Assembly: GCF_000218625.1 (NCBI RefSeq)
Contig: NC_015672.1
Coordinates: forward strand, 310,001 to 374,000
Length of the DNA: 64,000 bases
Direction: 5' to 3'
DNA from: Flexistipes sinusarabici DSM 4947
Lineage (GTDB): Bacteria; Chrysiogenota; Deferribacteres; Deferribacterales; Flexistipitaceae
A program made the position numbers and the translations under genes. Shown here one piece after another: positions 16,585 to 25,410 of this stretch (position 1 is its first letter; each line of letters begins with the position of its first letter). The notes beneath the pieces are model-generated. The model was not told the origin of the DNA and ran no database searches. It saw only the letters and a list, made by a program, of their open reading frames with translations.

Positions 16585-18353
16585 CTCCTGAAATTGCCTT
16601 TACGCTGACAATACTGGTTTTGATGATTATGGGAATGGTTTTTGAGTGGTTTGCTCCTGATGTGATAATGTTCAGCGCACTGGGTATTTTTCTTTTAACG
16701 GGGATACTGGATCCTGTTGACGCTCTCAGCGGTTTTTCAAATAAAGGTATGATGACTGTAGCTGTTTTGTTTCCCATAGCCTTTGCCGTACAAAAATCCG
16801 GATTTTTATCTGCAATGGCGGATCGTTTTATAGGTAAAGCCAAAGACGGTCGAAAATCCCTTCTTAAGATTATGCTCCCCGTATTCGGTCTTTCTTCCTT
16901 TTTAAATAATACACCGGTGGTAGCAATGTTTATCCCTACGGTAAGGGACTGGGCGCTTAAAAGCAAAATTTCTCCTTCCAAGTTCCTGATTCCTCTTTCG
17001 TATGCTTCTATTTTCGGTGGTATCTGCACTTTGATAGGCACTTCAACCAATCTTGTTGTAAGCGGGATGCTGTATGATTACAGAAATATTTCGCTGAATA
17101 TCTTTGATATTACACTGATTGGTGTTCCATGCGCCATAGGCGGGTTTGCATTTATGATGTTTATCGGTCACAAACTGTTGCCCAACAACCCCGACCTTCT
17201 TAATTCGTTTGCCAAAGCAGGTATTGAATACCTTTACGAGATGAAAGTAAAAGGAGAAAATCTTGCAGGTAAAACGGTCGAAACTGCAGGATTGAGGAAT
17301 TTGGAGGACATATACCTTGTAACACTTGTAAGAAATGGAAGTCAGATTTCACCGGTAAAACCAACGGAAAAATTATATAAAAATGATATACTTCTTTTCT
17401 CGGGCAAAGCCGACGGTATTAAAAAATTACAGGCTATAGAAGGTCTTGAGCCCATACATGATGACGATTTCTGCAGAGAGTTGCTGGAGAAAGGCAAGGC
17501 AAGATTTACGGAAGTTGTTGTTTCAAATTCATCCCCAATGCTGGATAAGACAATTAAAGAGGGCAACTTCAGGAGCCGTTACGATGCCGCAGTGGTTGCT
17601 GTTCACAGACACGGAGAAAAACTGAACGAAGGTATTGGTAATCTGAAGCTTAAAGCAGGTGATACACTTTTATTGATAACGGGTGATGATTTTATAAATA
17701 TCTGGAGTGGTTCCAGAGATTTTTATCTTATAAGCAAAGGTGATAAGATACCGGTGGTGGATAAGCGCAAATCGTGGATATCACTTATTTCGGTACTTGC
17801 AATGATATTATCTGCTACTTTTGGTATCACAAGTATTTTTACTGCTGCATTTATGGTTCTGGTGATACTTTTACTAACAAAAACGCTTTCTGTATTTGAA
17901 GCGAGAAGGTCACTGGAATTGAACGTTATAATAGTGATTGCAGCAGCCCTCGGAGTAAGCAAAGCACTGGAGCAGACAGGAACTGCAGGTTATCTGGCTT
18001 CTTTTATTGTCAACTCTGTTGGAAGTTTCGGAAATATCGGCTACTTGGCTGCTATATATTTTTCAACGACACTTTTGACTGAAATTATTACCAATAATGC
18101 CGCAGCAGCCCTGGTATTTCCCATCGCCATGTCCCTTTCTGCACAGTTAGGGCTTAGCCCTATGCCATTTGCCATGGCTATAGCCGTTGCAGCATCAGCC
18201 AGCTTTTCCACACCCTTAGGTTATCAGACAAACCTTATGGTTTACGGGCCGGGGGGATACAAGTTCAGTGACTTCTTAAAAATTGGCATTCCTCTGAATT
18301 TAACATACATGATTATTTCAGTAATACTAATACCGTTTATATGGAGCTTTTAA
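16581..18353 (+). CDS. SLC13-family anion/sulfate permease with TrkA-C domains
   Basis: 590 residues. It has about 11-12 membrane segments divided into two halves, with the family motifs NNTPVVAMFIP and GTSTNLVVSGM in the first half and ITNNAAAALVFPIA and TPLGYQTNLMVYGPGGY in the second. Between the halves are two RCK-C/TrkA-C domains (about residues 210-380). This is the layout of bacterial SLC13 sulfate carriers. Its place between a regulator and cysQ, cysD and cysNC strongly suggests sulfate. The start overlaps the regulator stop (ATGA). Confidence 0.9.
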   Translation: MTPEIAFTLTILVLMIMGMVFEWFAPDVIMFSALGIFLLTGILDPVDALSGFSNKGMMTVAVLFPIAFAVQKSGFLSAMADRFIGKAKDGRKSLLKIMLPVFGLSSFLNNTPVVAMFIPTVRDWALKSKISPSKFLIPLSYASIFGGICTLIGTSTNLVVSGMLYDYRNISLNIFDITLIGVPCAIGGFAFMMFIGHKLLPNNPDLLNSFAKAGIEYLYEMKVKGENLAGKTVETAGLRNLEDIYLVTLVRNGSQISPVKPTEKLYKNDILLFSGKADGIKKLQAIEGLEPIHDDDFCRELLEKGKARFTEVVVSNSSPMLDKTIKEGNFRSRYDAAVVAVHRHGEKLNEGIGNLKLKAGDTLLLITGDDFINIWSGSRDFYLISKGDKIPVVDKRKSWISLISVLAMILSATFGITSIFTAAFMVLVILLLTKTLSVFEARRSLELNVIIVIAAALGVSKALEQTGTAGYLASFIVNSVGSFGNIGYLAAIYFSTTLLTEIITNNAAAALVFPIAMSLSAQLGLSPMPFAMAIAVAASASFSTPLGYQTNLMVYGPGGYKFSDFLKIGIPLNLTYMIISVILIPFIWSF

Positions 18354-18355
18354 TG

Positions 18356-18390
18356 TGTCCACATATTTACCAGTCTCCGGCTGGTGCTAT
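18356..18390 (-). repeat. REP-like hairpin repeat, copy d, at the cysQ start
   Basis: CCACATATTT, stem ACCAGTC / GGCTGGT (one G-T pair, loop TCC), then GCTAT. It fills the gap between the SLC13 stop and the cysQ ATG; reading through it from a GTG at 18355 gives a spurious 12-residue extension of CysQ. Confidence 0.72.
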
Positions 18391-19194
18391 ATGACAAATG
18401 ATTTAATGAAAGAAATTATCCGGGTTGCAGTTGAAGCCGGAGAGAGAATTATGAAAATTTATGAAGGTGATATCCGGATTGAGCACAAGGAGGATTCCAG
18501 CCCTCTTACTGAGGCTGACAGGCGCTCTCACGAACATATTGTCTCAGAGCTTAAAAAGATAACACCTGAAATTCCGGTTTTATCTGAGGAATCTGCGGAT
18601 ATCAGCTGGCAAAAGAGAAAAAGCTGGGGTAAATACTGGCTTGTGGATCCTTTGGACGGCACTAAAGAATTTATAAAAAAGAACGGTGAATTTACCGTAA
18701 ATATTGCTTTGATAAAAGAAAACGCCCTCGCTGCGGGCGTTGTGGTCATTCCTGCTCAAAAACTAATCTACCGGGCTGATATAAATAACGGAGCTTTTAG
18801 AAGAAATTATGACGGGGCTGAAACAAAGCTGACGGCTGATAATAATCTAAATACAGATAATCTAAAAATCGTTGGCAGCAGGTCACATCAGAGTGAGCTA
18901 ATGCAGACATTTGTTTCAAATTTTGAAAATTATGAGATTGTAGCAGCAGGGAGCTCTCTGAAATTCTGTCTCTTAGCCGAAGGCAAAGCCGATGTTTACC
19001 CGAGATTCGGTCCCACATCTGAATGGGATACAGCAGCCGGGCAGTGTGTGCTGGAATGTGCCGGCGGAGTTGTACTCGATAATGCTGGCAACAAACTTCA
19101 ATACAATACAAAAGATTCCGTGCTAAATCCTTATTTTATCGGAATGAGAGAATACAATGAAGCTGTTTTAAGCTGGTTTAAGGCGTTAAATTAA
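18391..19194 (+). CDS. cysQ: 3'(2'),5'-bisphosphate nucleotidase CysQ
   Basis: 267 residues from the ATG at 18391 (MTNDLMKEIIRVAVEAGERIM); the upstream GTG reads through a REP-like hairpin and is not homologous. Inositol-monophosphatase fold: metal-binding EESADISW, WLVDPLDGTKEFIKKNGEFTVNIALI (D-P-L-D-G-T motif), and the C-terminal WDTAAGQCVLECAGG. It hydrolyses 3'-phosphoadenosine 5'-phosphate to AMP, removing the by-product of PAPS use and recycling sulfate assimilation intermediates. The neighbours encode sulfate uptake and activation. No clear Shine-Dalgarno apart from the GGCTGGTG donated by the repeat. Confidence 0.92.
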   Translation: MTNDLMKEIIRVAVEAGERIMKIYEGDIRIEHKEDSSPLTEADRRSHEHIVSELKKITPEIPVLSEESADISWQKRKSWGKYWLVDPLDGTKEFIKKNGEFTVNIALIKENALAAGVVVIPAQKLIYRADINNGAFRRNYDGAETKLTADNNLNTDNLKIVGSRSHQSELMQTFVSNFENYEIVAAGSSLKFCLLAEGKADVYPRFGPTSEWDTAAGQCVLECAGGVVLDNAGNKLQYNTKDSVLNPYFIGMREYNEAVLSWFKALN

Positions 19195-19234
19195 AGCACT
19201 TAATGCTTAGTCTTTGAGATATTTAAGGTAATTG

Positions 19235-19460
19235 AAGGGCTAAGGAGCAAGGAGAAAAGCCGTGATGCGTTAAACGTGAGACGTAAGACGTTAAACGTGA
19301 GACGTAAGATGTGGAAGGTGAAACGGTTGATGTGGTTTATAAAGTTGAAGTAGTTGAGATGGTTGTGGAAGTTAAGATAAGAGTACTAAATACTAAGTGT
19401 TAAGATTTAAATAACACCTTATCAACGTTGAACGTTGAACCTTGAACCTTGAACGGAGAA
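19235..19460 (+). repeat. Degenerate tandem repeats between cysQ and cysD
   Basis: No gene lies in 19195-19481. From 19262 there are units of the type TTAAACGTGAGACGTAAGACG, then 9-base units GTTGAnnnn (19325-19380) matching 15380-15545 in the opposite orientation, then GAACGTTGAACCTTGAACC units (19425-19460). Such variable-period repeats recur at 24300-24360, 25215-25260 and 40090-40130. Confidence 0.65.
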
Positions 19461-19481
19461 CGAAAAGAGGAGTAAAATTTT

Positions 19482-20393
19482 ATGATTTCAGATTACAAAC
19501 TGACACATTTAAAAGAACTTGAAGCTGAAAGTATCCACATCATACGGGAAGCGGTGGCTGAGTCAGAAAATCCCGTCATGCTGTATTCAATAGGAAAGGA
19601 TTCATCCGTTATGCTTCATCTTGCCTTAAAGGCTTTTTATCCGGGCAAGCCGCCTTTTCCCCTGATGCATGTCGATACCACATGGAAATTTAAGGATATG
19701 ATAACGTTTCGAGACCGACGGGCTGAAGAGCTTGGGCTGGATTTGATAGTCCATATTAATGAGGAAGGTGTTAAACAGAATATCAACCCTTTCATACATG
19801 GCAGTAAAGTTCACACGGATATTATGAAAACGGAGGCTTTGAAACAAGCTCTGGATAAGTACAGGTTTGATGCCGTTTTCGGCGGCGCCAGGAGGGATGA
19901 GGAAAAATCCAGGGCAAAAGAGCGTGTTTTCTCATTCAGAGATGAGAAGCACAGGTGGGATCCCAAAAATCAGCGCCCCGAACTCTGGAATATTTACAAT
20001 TGTAAAATCAAAAAAGGAGAAAGTATAAGGGTTTTTCCCTTATCCAACTGGACGGAGCTGGATGTATGGCTTTACGTTTATCTGGAAAATATACCTGTTG
20101 TGCCGCTGTATCTTGCCAAAAAACGCCCTGTTGTGGAAAGAGACGGAGTCTGGATTCTCGTGGATGATGACAGAATACCCCTTGGGAAGAATGAAAAGCC
20201 ACAGTACGAAATGGTAAGATTCAGGACACTCGGCTGCTATCCATTAACCGGTGCGGTTAAATCTGAAGCTGCAACGCTTCCTGAAGTTATTCAGGAGATG
20301 CTTTTGACAAAAGTTTCCGAACGCCAGGGCAGAGTGATCGACTTTGATCAGGCAGGCTCTATGGAGAAAAAGAAGATTGAAGGATACTTTTAG
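19482..20393 (+). CDS. cysD: Sulfate adenylyltransferase subunit 2 (CysD)
   Basis: 303 residues. ATP-pyrophosphatase fold with the PP-motif [21 protein letters not shown], plus [29 protein letters not shown] and [22 protein letters not shown], all standard for CysD. With the GTPase CysN it makes adenosine 5'-phosphosulfate from ATP and sulfate. Upstream GAGGAG sits 9 bases before the ATG. Its stop codon is the first three bases of the inverted repeat of an inserted IVP cassette, which separates it from cysNC. Confidence 0.96.
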   Translation: MISDYKLTHLKELEAESIHIIREAVAESENPVMLYSIGKDSSVMLHLALKAFYPGKPPFPLMHVDTTWKFKDMITFRDRRAEELGLDLIVHINEEGVKQNINPFIHGSKVHTDIMKTEALKQALDKYRFDAVFGGARRDEEKSRAKERVFSFRDEKHRWDPKNQRPELWNIYNCKIKKGESIRVFPLSNWTELDVWLYVYLENIPVVPLYLAKKRPVVERDGVWILVDDDRIPLGKNEKPQYEMVRFRTLGCYPLTGAVKSEAATLPEVIQEMLLTKVSERQGRVIDFDQAGSMEKKKIEGYF

Positions 20394-20798
20394 TGTTAAG
20401 TGTTAAGTGCTAAGCGTTAAGTATAAAGGAGAAAAGCGGTGAAGTGGGAAAATCTTGATGTCTGGAAAAGGAGCTGCCGGTTATCAGTCGGCATATATCA
20501 GTTTTTTCAGGAATCAAAGGATTATGGATTTAAAGATCAGATTACCAAAAGCAGTCTGTCTATCGCTTCAAATATTGCCGAAGGAATGGAAAAGGCTTCA
20601 AAAAAAGAAAGTGTAAAATTTTTGAATATTGCAAAGGGATCGTGTGCTGAGCTTATTACGCAGATTTATATAGGTATTGAAATAGGATATATTGAAAAAT
20701 AAACCGGAAATAATTGGGTTAATGAATCAAATGAAATTTTAAAAATGCTAAGCGGATTAATTAACAACTTAACACTTAGCACTTAATGCTTAACACTA
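20391..20798 (+). mobile_element. IVP (four-helix-bundle) cassette with long inverted ends
   Basis: The left end begins TAGTGTTAAG and continues with TTAAGTGCTAAG and GTTAAG; the right end, read inward on the minus strand, has the same three blocks in the same order and spacing, differing at three of about 31 positions. Between them lies one gene of the 23S rRNA intervening-sequence protein family. The unit sits exactly between cysD and the cysNC ribosome binding site. A solo copy of the same end is at 39972-40016. This looks like a small mobile cassette; the means of movement is unknown. Confidence 0.6.
20439..20786 (+). pseudogene. Four-helix-bundle (23S rRNA IVP family) protein with in-frame stop
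   Basis: GTG start with AAAGGAG 7 bases upstream. Codons 1-87 read WENLDVWKRSCRLSVGIYQF, ITKSSLSIASNIAEGMEK and FLNIAKGSCAELITQIYIG, matching the four-helix-bundle IVP family (usual length about 115-125). A TAA at 20700-20702 interrupts it, but the same frame continues with TGNNWVNESNEILKMLSGLINN, the normal last helix, and stops at 20784-20786 inside the right inverted repeat. The TAA is probably a GAA or AAA mutated by one base. Alternatively a protein shortened by one helix is still made. Function of free-standing IVP proteins is unknown. Confidence 0.78.
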
Positions 20799-20815
20799 AC
20801 TTCGGAGGTTTTTTA

Positions 20816-22759
20816 ATGAGTCACCAATCGGATTTGATAGAAAAAGATATCATGGCTTACCTGAAAGAGCATGAAGAGAAAGAGCTTTTAAGATTTATCA
20901 CATGCGGCAGTGTGGATGACGGAAAAAGTACGCTGATCGGAAGGCTGCTGCACGATTCCAAGCTTATTTTTGAGGATCAGCTGGAGTCCATAAAAAAGGA
21001 CAGCAAATATAAAGGCTCTTCGGATGACAATCTGGATTTGGCATTAATTGTGGACGGCTTGCAGGCTGAAAGAGAACAGGGCATTACAATAGATGTTGCC
21101 TACAGGTACTTCTCCACAAAAAAACGGAAATTTATTATAGCCGACACGCCGGGACACGAACAATATACGAGGAATATGGCGACCGGTGCCTCAAATGCCG
21201 AGCTTGCTGTTATCCTTATGGATGCATCCAAAGGGGTTTTGCCCCAGACGAAAAGACACACTTTCATTACCAGACTTCTCGGGATAAAATATCTTCTTGT
21301 AGCTGTGAACAAGATGGATCTTGTGGATTACAGCGAAGATGTTTTTAAGCAAATTCAGAAAGATTATATGGATTTACTTTCACAGATTGAAAGCGGCCAG
21401 GAAAAGCCGGAAGTTGTTTTTGTCCCCATTTCTGCCCTAAAAGGTGACAACGTTGTTAATCTCAGCGATAGGACACCGTGGTATGAGGGTGTCAGTCTAT
21501 TGCACAATCTTGAGAATATAAAAGTTGACGCTAATATAAATTTGAAGGATTTCAGATTTCCCGTTCAGTATGTTAACAGACCGCATTCTTCTTTCCGTGG
21601 TTATTCTGGTATGGTGGCATCAGGAACAATAAAAGCGTGCGAAAGGGTTACAGTTCTGCCTTCAAGGAAAGAATCTGTTGTAAAAGAAGTGGTCCCTGCC
21701 TATCACTCGGAAAGCGAAAAAAATGATTCACTGCAAACTATGGAAGTAGCCTGGCCGCCGATGTCTATTACACTTACTTTGGAAGACGAGCTGGATATCA
21801 GCAGGGGTGATATGATAGTCAAATCCGAAAATATCCCTGATGTCAGTGATTCCTTCTATGCAATGGTCATATGGATGAATGAAAACCCTTTGGTGAAAAA
21901 CAGGCAGTACGACATTAAAAGAGCTTCCACTTATACAAGCGGTTATGTTGAGGAAATATTGTACAAGGTCGATGTCAATACACTGCAAAAAAAGGATGCA
22001 GACTCACTAAAGCTTAATGAAATCGGATACTGTAAAATCAACCTCACTTCCCAGATTGCTTATGACAAATATGTGGACCATAAACAGACGGGAAGTTTTA
22101 TCTTCATAGACAGACTTACCAATGTAACCTCCGGCGCAGGTCTTATTAAAGATAAAGCGGAAAGCAGGAATGTCGTATGGCATGAAACCAATGTGAGCAA
22201 AGAGGAGCGCATTGCTATAAAGGGGCATAGTCCCTGCGTATTGTGGTTTACCGGCTTAAGCGGTGCAGGCAAGTCTACAATTGCAGGAGCGGTGGAATCT
22301 TATCTAAACCAAAACGGCGTACATACCTATCTTCTGGATGGTGATAATGTCAGGCATGGATTGAATAAGGATCTGGGATTTTCAGAAGCCGACCGTGAGG
22401 AAAATATCAGGAGAATAGGCGAAGTTGCGAAACTCTTTTTGGATGCGGGCGTCATTGTACTCACATCATTTATTTCCCCTTTCAGAAGAGACAGGGATAA
22501 TGTGCGGAATATTGTAAACGATGATGAATTTGTGGAAGTTTTTGTGGATACGCCGCTGGACGTTTGTGAGAAAAGGGATCCCAAAGGGCTTTACAAAAGA
22601 GCCAGAGCAGGTGAAATAAAAGAATTTACGGGTGTTGACTCTCCGTATGAAGAGCCGCTTGCTCCGGAAATTCATCTGGAAACAAAAGATCTCAGCGTAG
22701 ACAAAGCCGTGGAAAAAGTTATCGTGTATCTAAAAAACGCCGGAATAATAAATCTTTAA
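20816..22759 (+). CDS. cysNC: Bifunctional sulfate adenylyltransferase subunit 1 / adenylylsulfate kinase (CysNC)
   Basis: 647 residues from the ATG at 20816 (CGGAGG 7 bases upstream); an in-frame ATG at 20786 lies in the cassette repeat and is rejected. Residues 1-440 are CysN: G1 [10 protein letters not shown]3 [13 protein letters not shown]4 NKMDLVDY. Residues about 470-645 are APS kinase: Walker [26 protein letters not shown] and [14 protein letters not shown]-like helix, [22 protein letters not shown]. With CysD it makes APS and then PAPS. Together with SLC13 and CysQ this is a full uptake and activation pathway. No APS or PAPS reductase is in the window. Confidence 0.96.
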   Translation: MSHQSDLIEKDIMAYLKEHEEKELLRFITCGSVDDGKSTLIGRLLHDSKLIFEDQLESIKKDSKYKGSSDDNLDLALIVDGLQAEREQGITIDVAYRYFSTKKRKFIIADTPGHEQYTRNMATGASNAELAVILMDASKGVLPQTKRHTFITRLLGIKYLLVAVNKMDLVDYSEDVFKQIQKDYMDLLSQIESGQEKPEVVFVPISALKGDNVVNLSDRTPWYEGVSLLHNLENIKVDANINLKDFRFPVQYVNRPHSSFRGYSGMVASGTIKACERVTVLPSRKESVVKEVVPAYHSESEKNDSLQTMEVAWPPMSITLTLEDELDISRGDMIVKSENIPDVSDSFYAMVIWMNENPLVKNRQYDIKRASTYTSGYVEEILYKVDVNTLQKKDADSLKLNEIGYCKINLTSQIAYDKYVDHKQTGSFIFIDRLTNVTSGAGLIKDKAESRNVVWHETNVSKEERIAIKGHSPCVLWFTGLSGAGKSTIAGAVESYLNQNGVHTYLLDGDNVRHGLNKDLGFSEADREENIRRIGEVAKLFLDAGVIVLTSFISPFRRDRDNVRNIVNDDEFVEVFVDTPLDVCEKRDPKGLYKRARAGEIKEFTGVDSPYEEPLAPEIHLETKDLSVDKAVEKVIVYLKNAGIINL

Positions 22760-22767
22760 GGGGGAAT

Positions 22768-22793
22768 AGCTGGCGTTAATGTTAGAGCCAGCT
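22768..22793 (+). terminator. Hairpin after cysNC
   Basis: AGCTGGC / GCCAGCT, 7-bp perfect stem with a 12-base loop, 9 bases after the cysNC stop. No U-tract follows, so termination would need Rho or this is an RNA-stabilising hairpin. Confidence 0.4.
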
Positions 22794-22890
22794 CCAGTTG
22801 CCTTACTTGTTGGTATAGACACTAAATTTTACAGGGCGGGCCTTTTTGTATAGCTTCATGATAGTGGGAATTTTTCCTTATTTTTCTAAG

Positions 22891-23844
22891 TTAGCAAACT
22901 CCCGCAAATTCTCTGCGCTTTTCTTTGTTAACAGCTATTCTTTTTTCCCTTGCCTTTTTTAACTTAGCCTTTCTCTCGGCTATAACTTCTTCACCAATGC
23001 CCATAAATACATCCACAGGCTTCAAATAACCAATTGCCGCATGATACCTACGATTGTTATATTCTTCAACAAATTTATCAATTACACGCTGGGCTTCTGA
23101 ATAATACTGGGGGCTATTTACTCTTAAAGACTCATCACGCATAGTCCTGACAAACCGCTCTGCTTTGCCATTTGTCTCTGGATGCCTCACTTTCGTCGGT
23201 ATATCTATGCAATCGTTCTCATAAAGTATTTCTTTAAAATCACGGCTTATAAACTGCACTCCATTATCATGAATTATCATAGGACTGGCTTCAGGATATT
23301 TATCTATCGTTTCCTGAGTAAATAACTCCACTGACTGTTTTGTCATATCCGTCAATAGCTTATAATTCAACAAATACCTCGAATAGCCGTCTAGCATAAA
23401 TACTATATAATAATGGCTTCCGCACAATCTCAAATACATCAGATCCGTATGCCAGTGGTGGTGAACGTATTGCGGTTTCTTGTTATATTCAGTATCCGAA
23501 TCTAAACTCTCTTTAAAAACTCTCCCAAGAAGCTTATGGCGCTTGAGTATTCTGTATACACTGCTCTCAGACAAATAAACCAAATTTTCATCCACAAGCT
23601 TCCATGTAAATTTACGATAACCCATCATTCTATTGTGTTCGTTTAATTTCCTGTAATATAAAACCGAATCCACCTCTTCGGGCAATAACTGGGTATAAGG
23701 TTTAAGCAATTTGTCTGACGGTAGATATCTTTCTCTCTGCCATCTGTGATACTGACTACTGCTTATTTCAAATAGACCAAGTATCTTATTGAGGCTCCAG
23801 CCTGTGCGTCTTCTTACCAATTCTACTTCTCCCAATAATTGCAT
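22891..23844 (-). CDS. IS3-family transposase OrfB (rve integrase core)
   Basis: 317 residues. HTH_21-type region (RMMGYRKFTWKLVDE-like), then the DDE core: HTDLMYLRL (D1), IIHDNGVQFIS (D2) and HPETNGKAERFVRTMRDE (E, with the conserved K/R). The C-terminal NNRRYHAAIGYLKPVD is standard. The frame is open upstream through the A8 run at about 23890, so the active product is most likely an OrfAB fusion made by a -1 frameshift. Confidence 0.93.
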   Translation of the reverse strand: MQLLGEVELVRRRTGWSLNKILGLFEISSSQYHRWQRERYLPSDKLLKPYTQLLPEEVDSVLYYRKLNEHNRMMGYRKFTWKLVDENLVYLSESSVYRILKRHKLLGRVFKESLDSDTEYNKKPQYVHHHWHTDLMYLRLCGSHYYIVFMLDGYSRYLLNYKLLTDMTKQSVELFTQETIDKYPEASPMIIHDNGVQFISRDFKEILYENDCIDIPTKVRHPETNGKAERFVRTMRDESLRVNSPQYYSEAQRVIDKFVEEYNNRRYHAAIGYLKPVDVFMGIGEEVIAERKAKLKKAREKRIAVNKEKRREFAGVC

Positions 23845-23876
23845 CTTTGTTTCTATTGAATAGTGGCGACCCTTTT

Positions 23877-24185
23877 TTAATCGGAATACTTTTTTTTAAG
23901 GACTATATTTTCTTTTACCACCTCTGCAACTACTCCGTTTAAACGGTTTAATTCTGCTTCTTTATTCGCTTTTTCAGCTTCCAGTCTCTTTAACTTCTTG
24001 CTTTCCGTTCTGCCCCTAAAGCCTTCTAAGGCCCCTTCAAGAAAATTACGCTGCCATCTGTAATACTGGTTAGGGTGAATATTATGTTCCCGGCAAATCT
24101 CTGAAACACTCTTGGCTTTTGATAAAACTTCTTTCACCATTTCATACTTTTCTTCCGCTGTAAATTGTCGCCTGCTTGAAGACAT
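23877..24185 (-). CDS. IS3-family transposase OrfA (HTH)
   Basis: 102 residues. It starts MSSSRRQFTAEEKYEMVKEV and continues with SVSEICREHNIHPNQYYRWQR, the helix-turn-helix of OrfA, then a leucine-zipper-like helix. The end reads CTT AAA AAA AAG TAT TCC GAT TAA; slipping back one base on A AAA AAG leads into GTA TTC CGA and on into OrfB, the classic IS3 signal. Good AGGAGG upstream of the ATG. Confidence 0.92.
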   Translation of the reverse strand: MSSSRRQFTAEEKYEMVKEVLSKAKSVSEICREHNIHPNQYYRWQRNFLEGALEGFRGRTESKKLKRLEAEKANKEAELNRLNGVVAEVVKENIVLKKKYSD

Positions 24186-24355
24186 AACATAAACCTCCTT
24201 AATTTTTATTTTAAGGAGTATTTACTAACTTAGCAATTTTAGATTTTTATCCCATTTTCATTGAAGCGATACACAACCTTCTTAACCTATACCTTTACCT
24301 CTACCTTCTCACTCCTCACGTCTAACGTCTTACGTCTCACGTCTCACGTTTAACG

Positions 24356-24563
24356 CATCACGGCCTTTCCCTTTCCCCTTGCAATCCCCTGCCGGTATTA
24401 CTATAATTATTATTGTATCGCTTCAAGAAAGGAGCTCAGACATGCCCGCTGCAAAAAATGAGCTGACAAAAGAGCAGATTCTTCAATACTTACGTGAGCA
24501 TAAAAAAGAATTATATGAGAAATATGGTGTCCGGAAAATCGGACTTTTCGGCAGCTATGCAAG
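24356..24563 (+). repeat. Duplicated leader and first 41 codons of MNT antitoxin gene, copy 2
   Basis: Near-identical to 14633-14840. The divergence point in both copies is directly after the codons of the nucleotide-binding GSYAR motif. Upstream, 24300-24355 carries TCTAACGTCTTACGTCTCACG-type repeats. Confidence 0.88.
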
Positions 24564-24756
24564 AGGAAATAAATCAGAAAATAGTGATATAGATTTGTTG
24601 TTAGAGTTGGAAAAGCCATTAGGATTTGCTTTCGTCGATTTGTGTGACTATTTGGAAAAAATCCTTAATCATAATGTGGATGTTTTAACTCCACCAATGC
24701 TTCAGCATAATCCTGAGTTGTGGGAAGATGTCCAAGAGGATATAGTTAATGTCTAA
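24442..24756 (+). CDS. MNT-type nucleotidyltransferase antitoxin, second copy
   Basis: 104 residues from the ATG at 24442 with AAAGGAG upstream; the longer frame from 24379 is leader sequence. GS-x10-D-x-D is intact (Ser38, Asp49, Asp51: RGNKSENSDIDLLLELE). After residue 41 it differs from the first MNT (FVDLCDYLEKILNHNVDVLTP), typical of a second MNT subfamily with its own HEPN partner. It overlaps the following HEPN gene by 8 bases. Its toxin is interrupted, so it may be an orphan antitoxin. Confidence 0.9.
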   Translation: MPAAKNELTKEQILQYLREHKKELYEKYGVRKIGLFGSYARGNKSENSDIDLLLELEKPLGFAFVDLCDYLEKILNHNVDVLTPPMLQHNPELWEDVQEDIVNV

Positions 24757-25099
24757 GAGAAATACTAAGGTTTTATTAAATGATATTATATTTTCAATAG
24801 AAAATATTTTTTCCTATACTAAAAACTACGATTTTCTGGCTTTCAAAAATGACAGGAAAACAGTGGACGCGGTTATCCGCAATTTGGAAATTATTGGAGA
24901 AGCTTCTAATAAAATCTCTGCAGATATAAAAAATGATTCTGAGCATATCCCATGGAAACAGACTGTATGATTTAGAAATAAGGTAACACACGAATATTTC
25001 GGCGTTGACGAATCTATAGTTTGGACTGTTGTCTGTGAAGATTTGCCGGAATTGTATGAAAAGCTTCAGAAACTAAGTAAAAAATTAAATAAGGAATAA
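24749..25099 (+). pseudogene. HEPN-domain toxin with in-frame TGA
   Basis: The first 73 codons (to PWKQTV) match a HEPN toxin of the same type as 15022-15369. A TGA at 24968-24970 follows, and the same frame then continues FRNKVTHEYFGVDESIVW to a TAA at 25097-25099. The R-x4-H-x-Y active motif lies after the stop, so the truncated product has no RNase centre. One base change explains it. No SECIS-like hairpin follows, and the family has no cysteine here. Confidence 0.85.
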
Positions 25100-25103
25100 A
25101 AAG

Positions 25104-25260
25104 AAAACTCTAAATACACTACGAATAACCACAAATATACAACGAATAACCACGAATAACAAAGAATTACAACGAATATACCACAAATAACTAAATACAC
25201 AGGAGTCAAATGATCCACTCACTCTCACGTTTTACGTCTAACGTCTTACGTCTCACTCCG
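25104..25260. repeat. AT-rich intergenic repeat tract
   Basis: Units such as CGAATAACCACGAATAAC and CACAAATAACTAAATACAC are repeated imperfectly to about 25201, followed by CACTCTCACGTTTTACGTC-type units. The first kind also occurs at 14508-14540. There is no gene from 25100 to 25410. Confidence 0.6.
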
Positions 25261-25410
25261 GCTTTAAAAAATATTTTTTCAACACCGGCTGGCTGATGCT
25301 GGATAAGGCTTGCTTTGGAAGTTTAAAAATTCCTGGCAAATAGCTATTAAAATAAAGCATTGACTTTTCACCACACTATATTTAATTTAAAGGCAAAAGT
25401 TGGGTGAAAA

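Larger units (their letters stand above)
22888..24232 (-). mobile_element. IS3-family insertion sequence
   Basis: The ends carry CTAAGTTAG: on the left TTTCTAAGTTAGCAAACTCC at about 22884-22903, and on the right, read inward, GCTAAGTTAGTAAATACTCC ending at about 24232. Two overlapping reading frames (orfA and orfB) joined by an A8G slippery run are typical of IS3. I could not define a target duplication, so the edges are approximate. Confidence 0.82.

Noticed and set aside
20700-20702. TAA as the natural end of the IVP protein
   Set aside because: The frame goes on with a normal last helix (WVNESNEILKMLSGL), so the TAA is more likely a mutation; a short functional form is not excluded.
24968-24970. 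UGA in the HEPN gene as a selenocysteine codon
   Set aside because: No SECIS-like hairpin after it, and HEPN toxins have no catalytic Cys at this place; a nonsense mutation is simpler.
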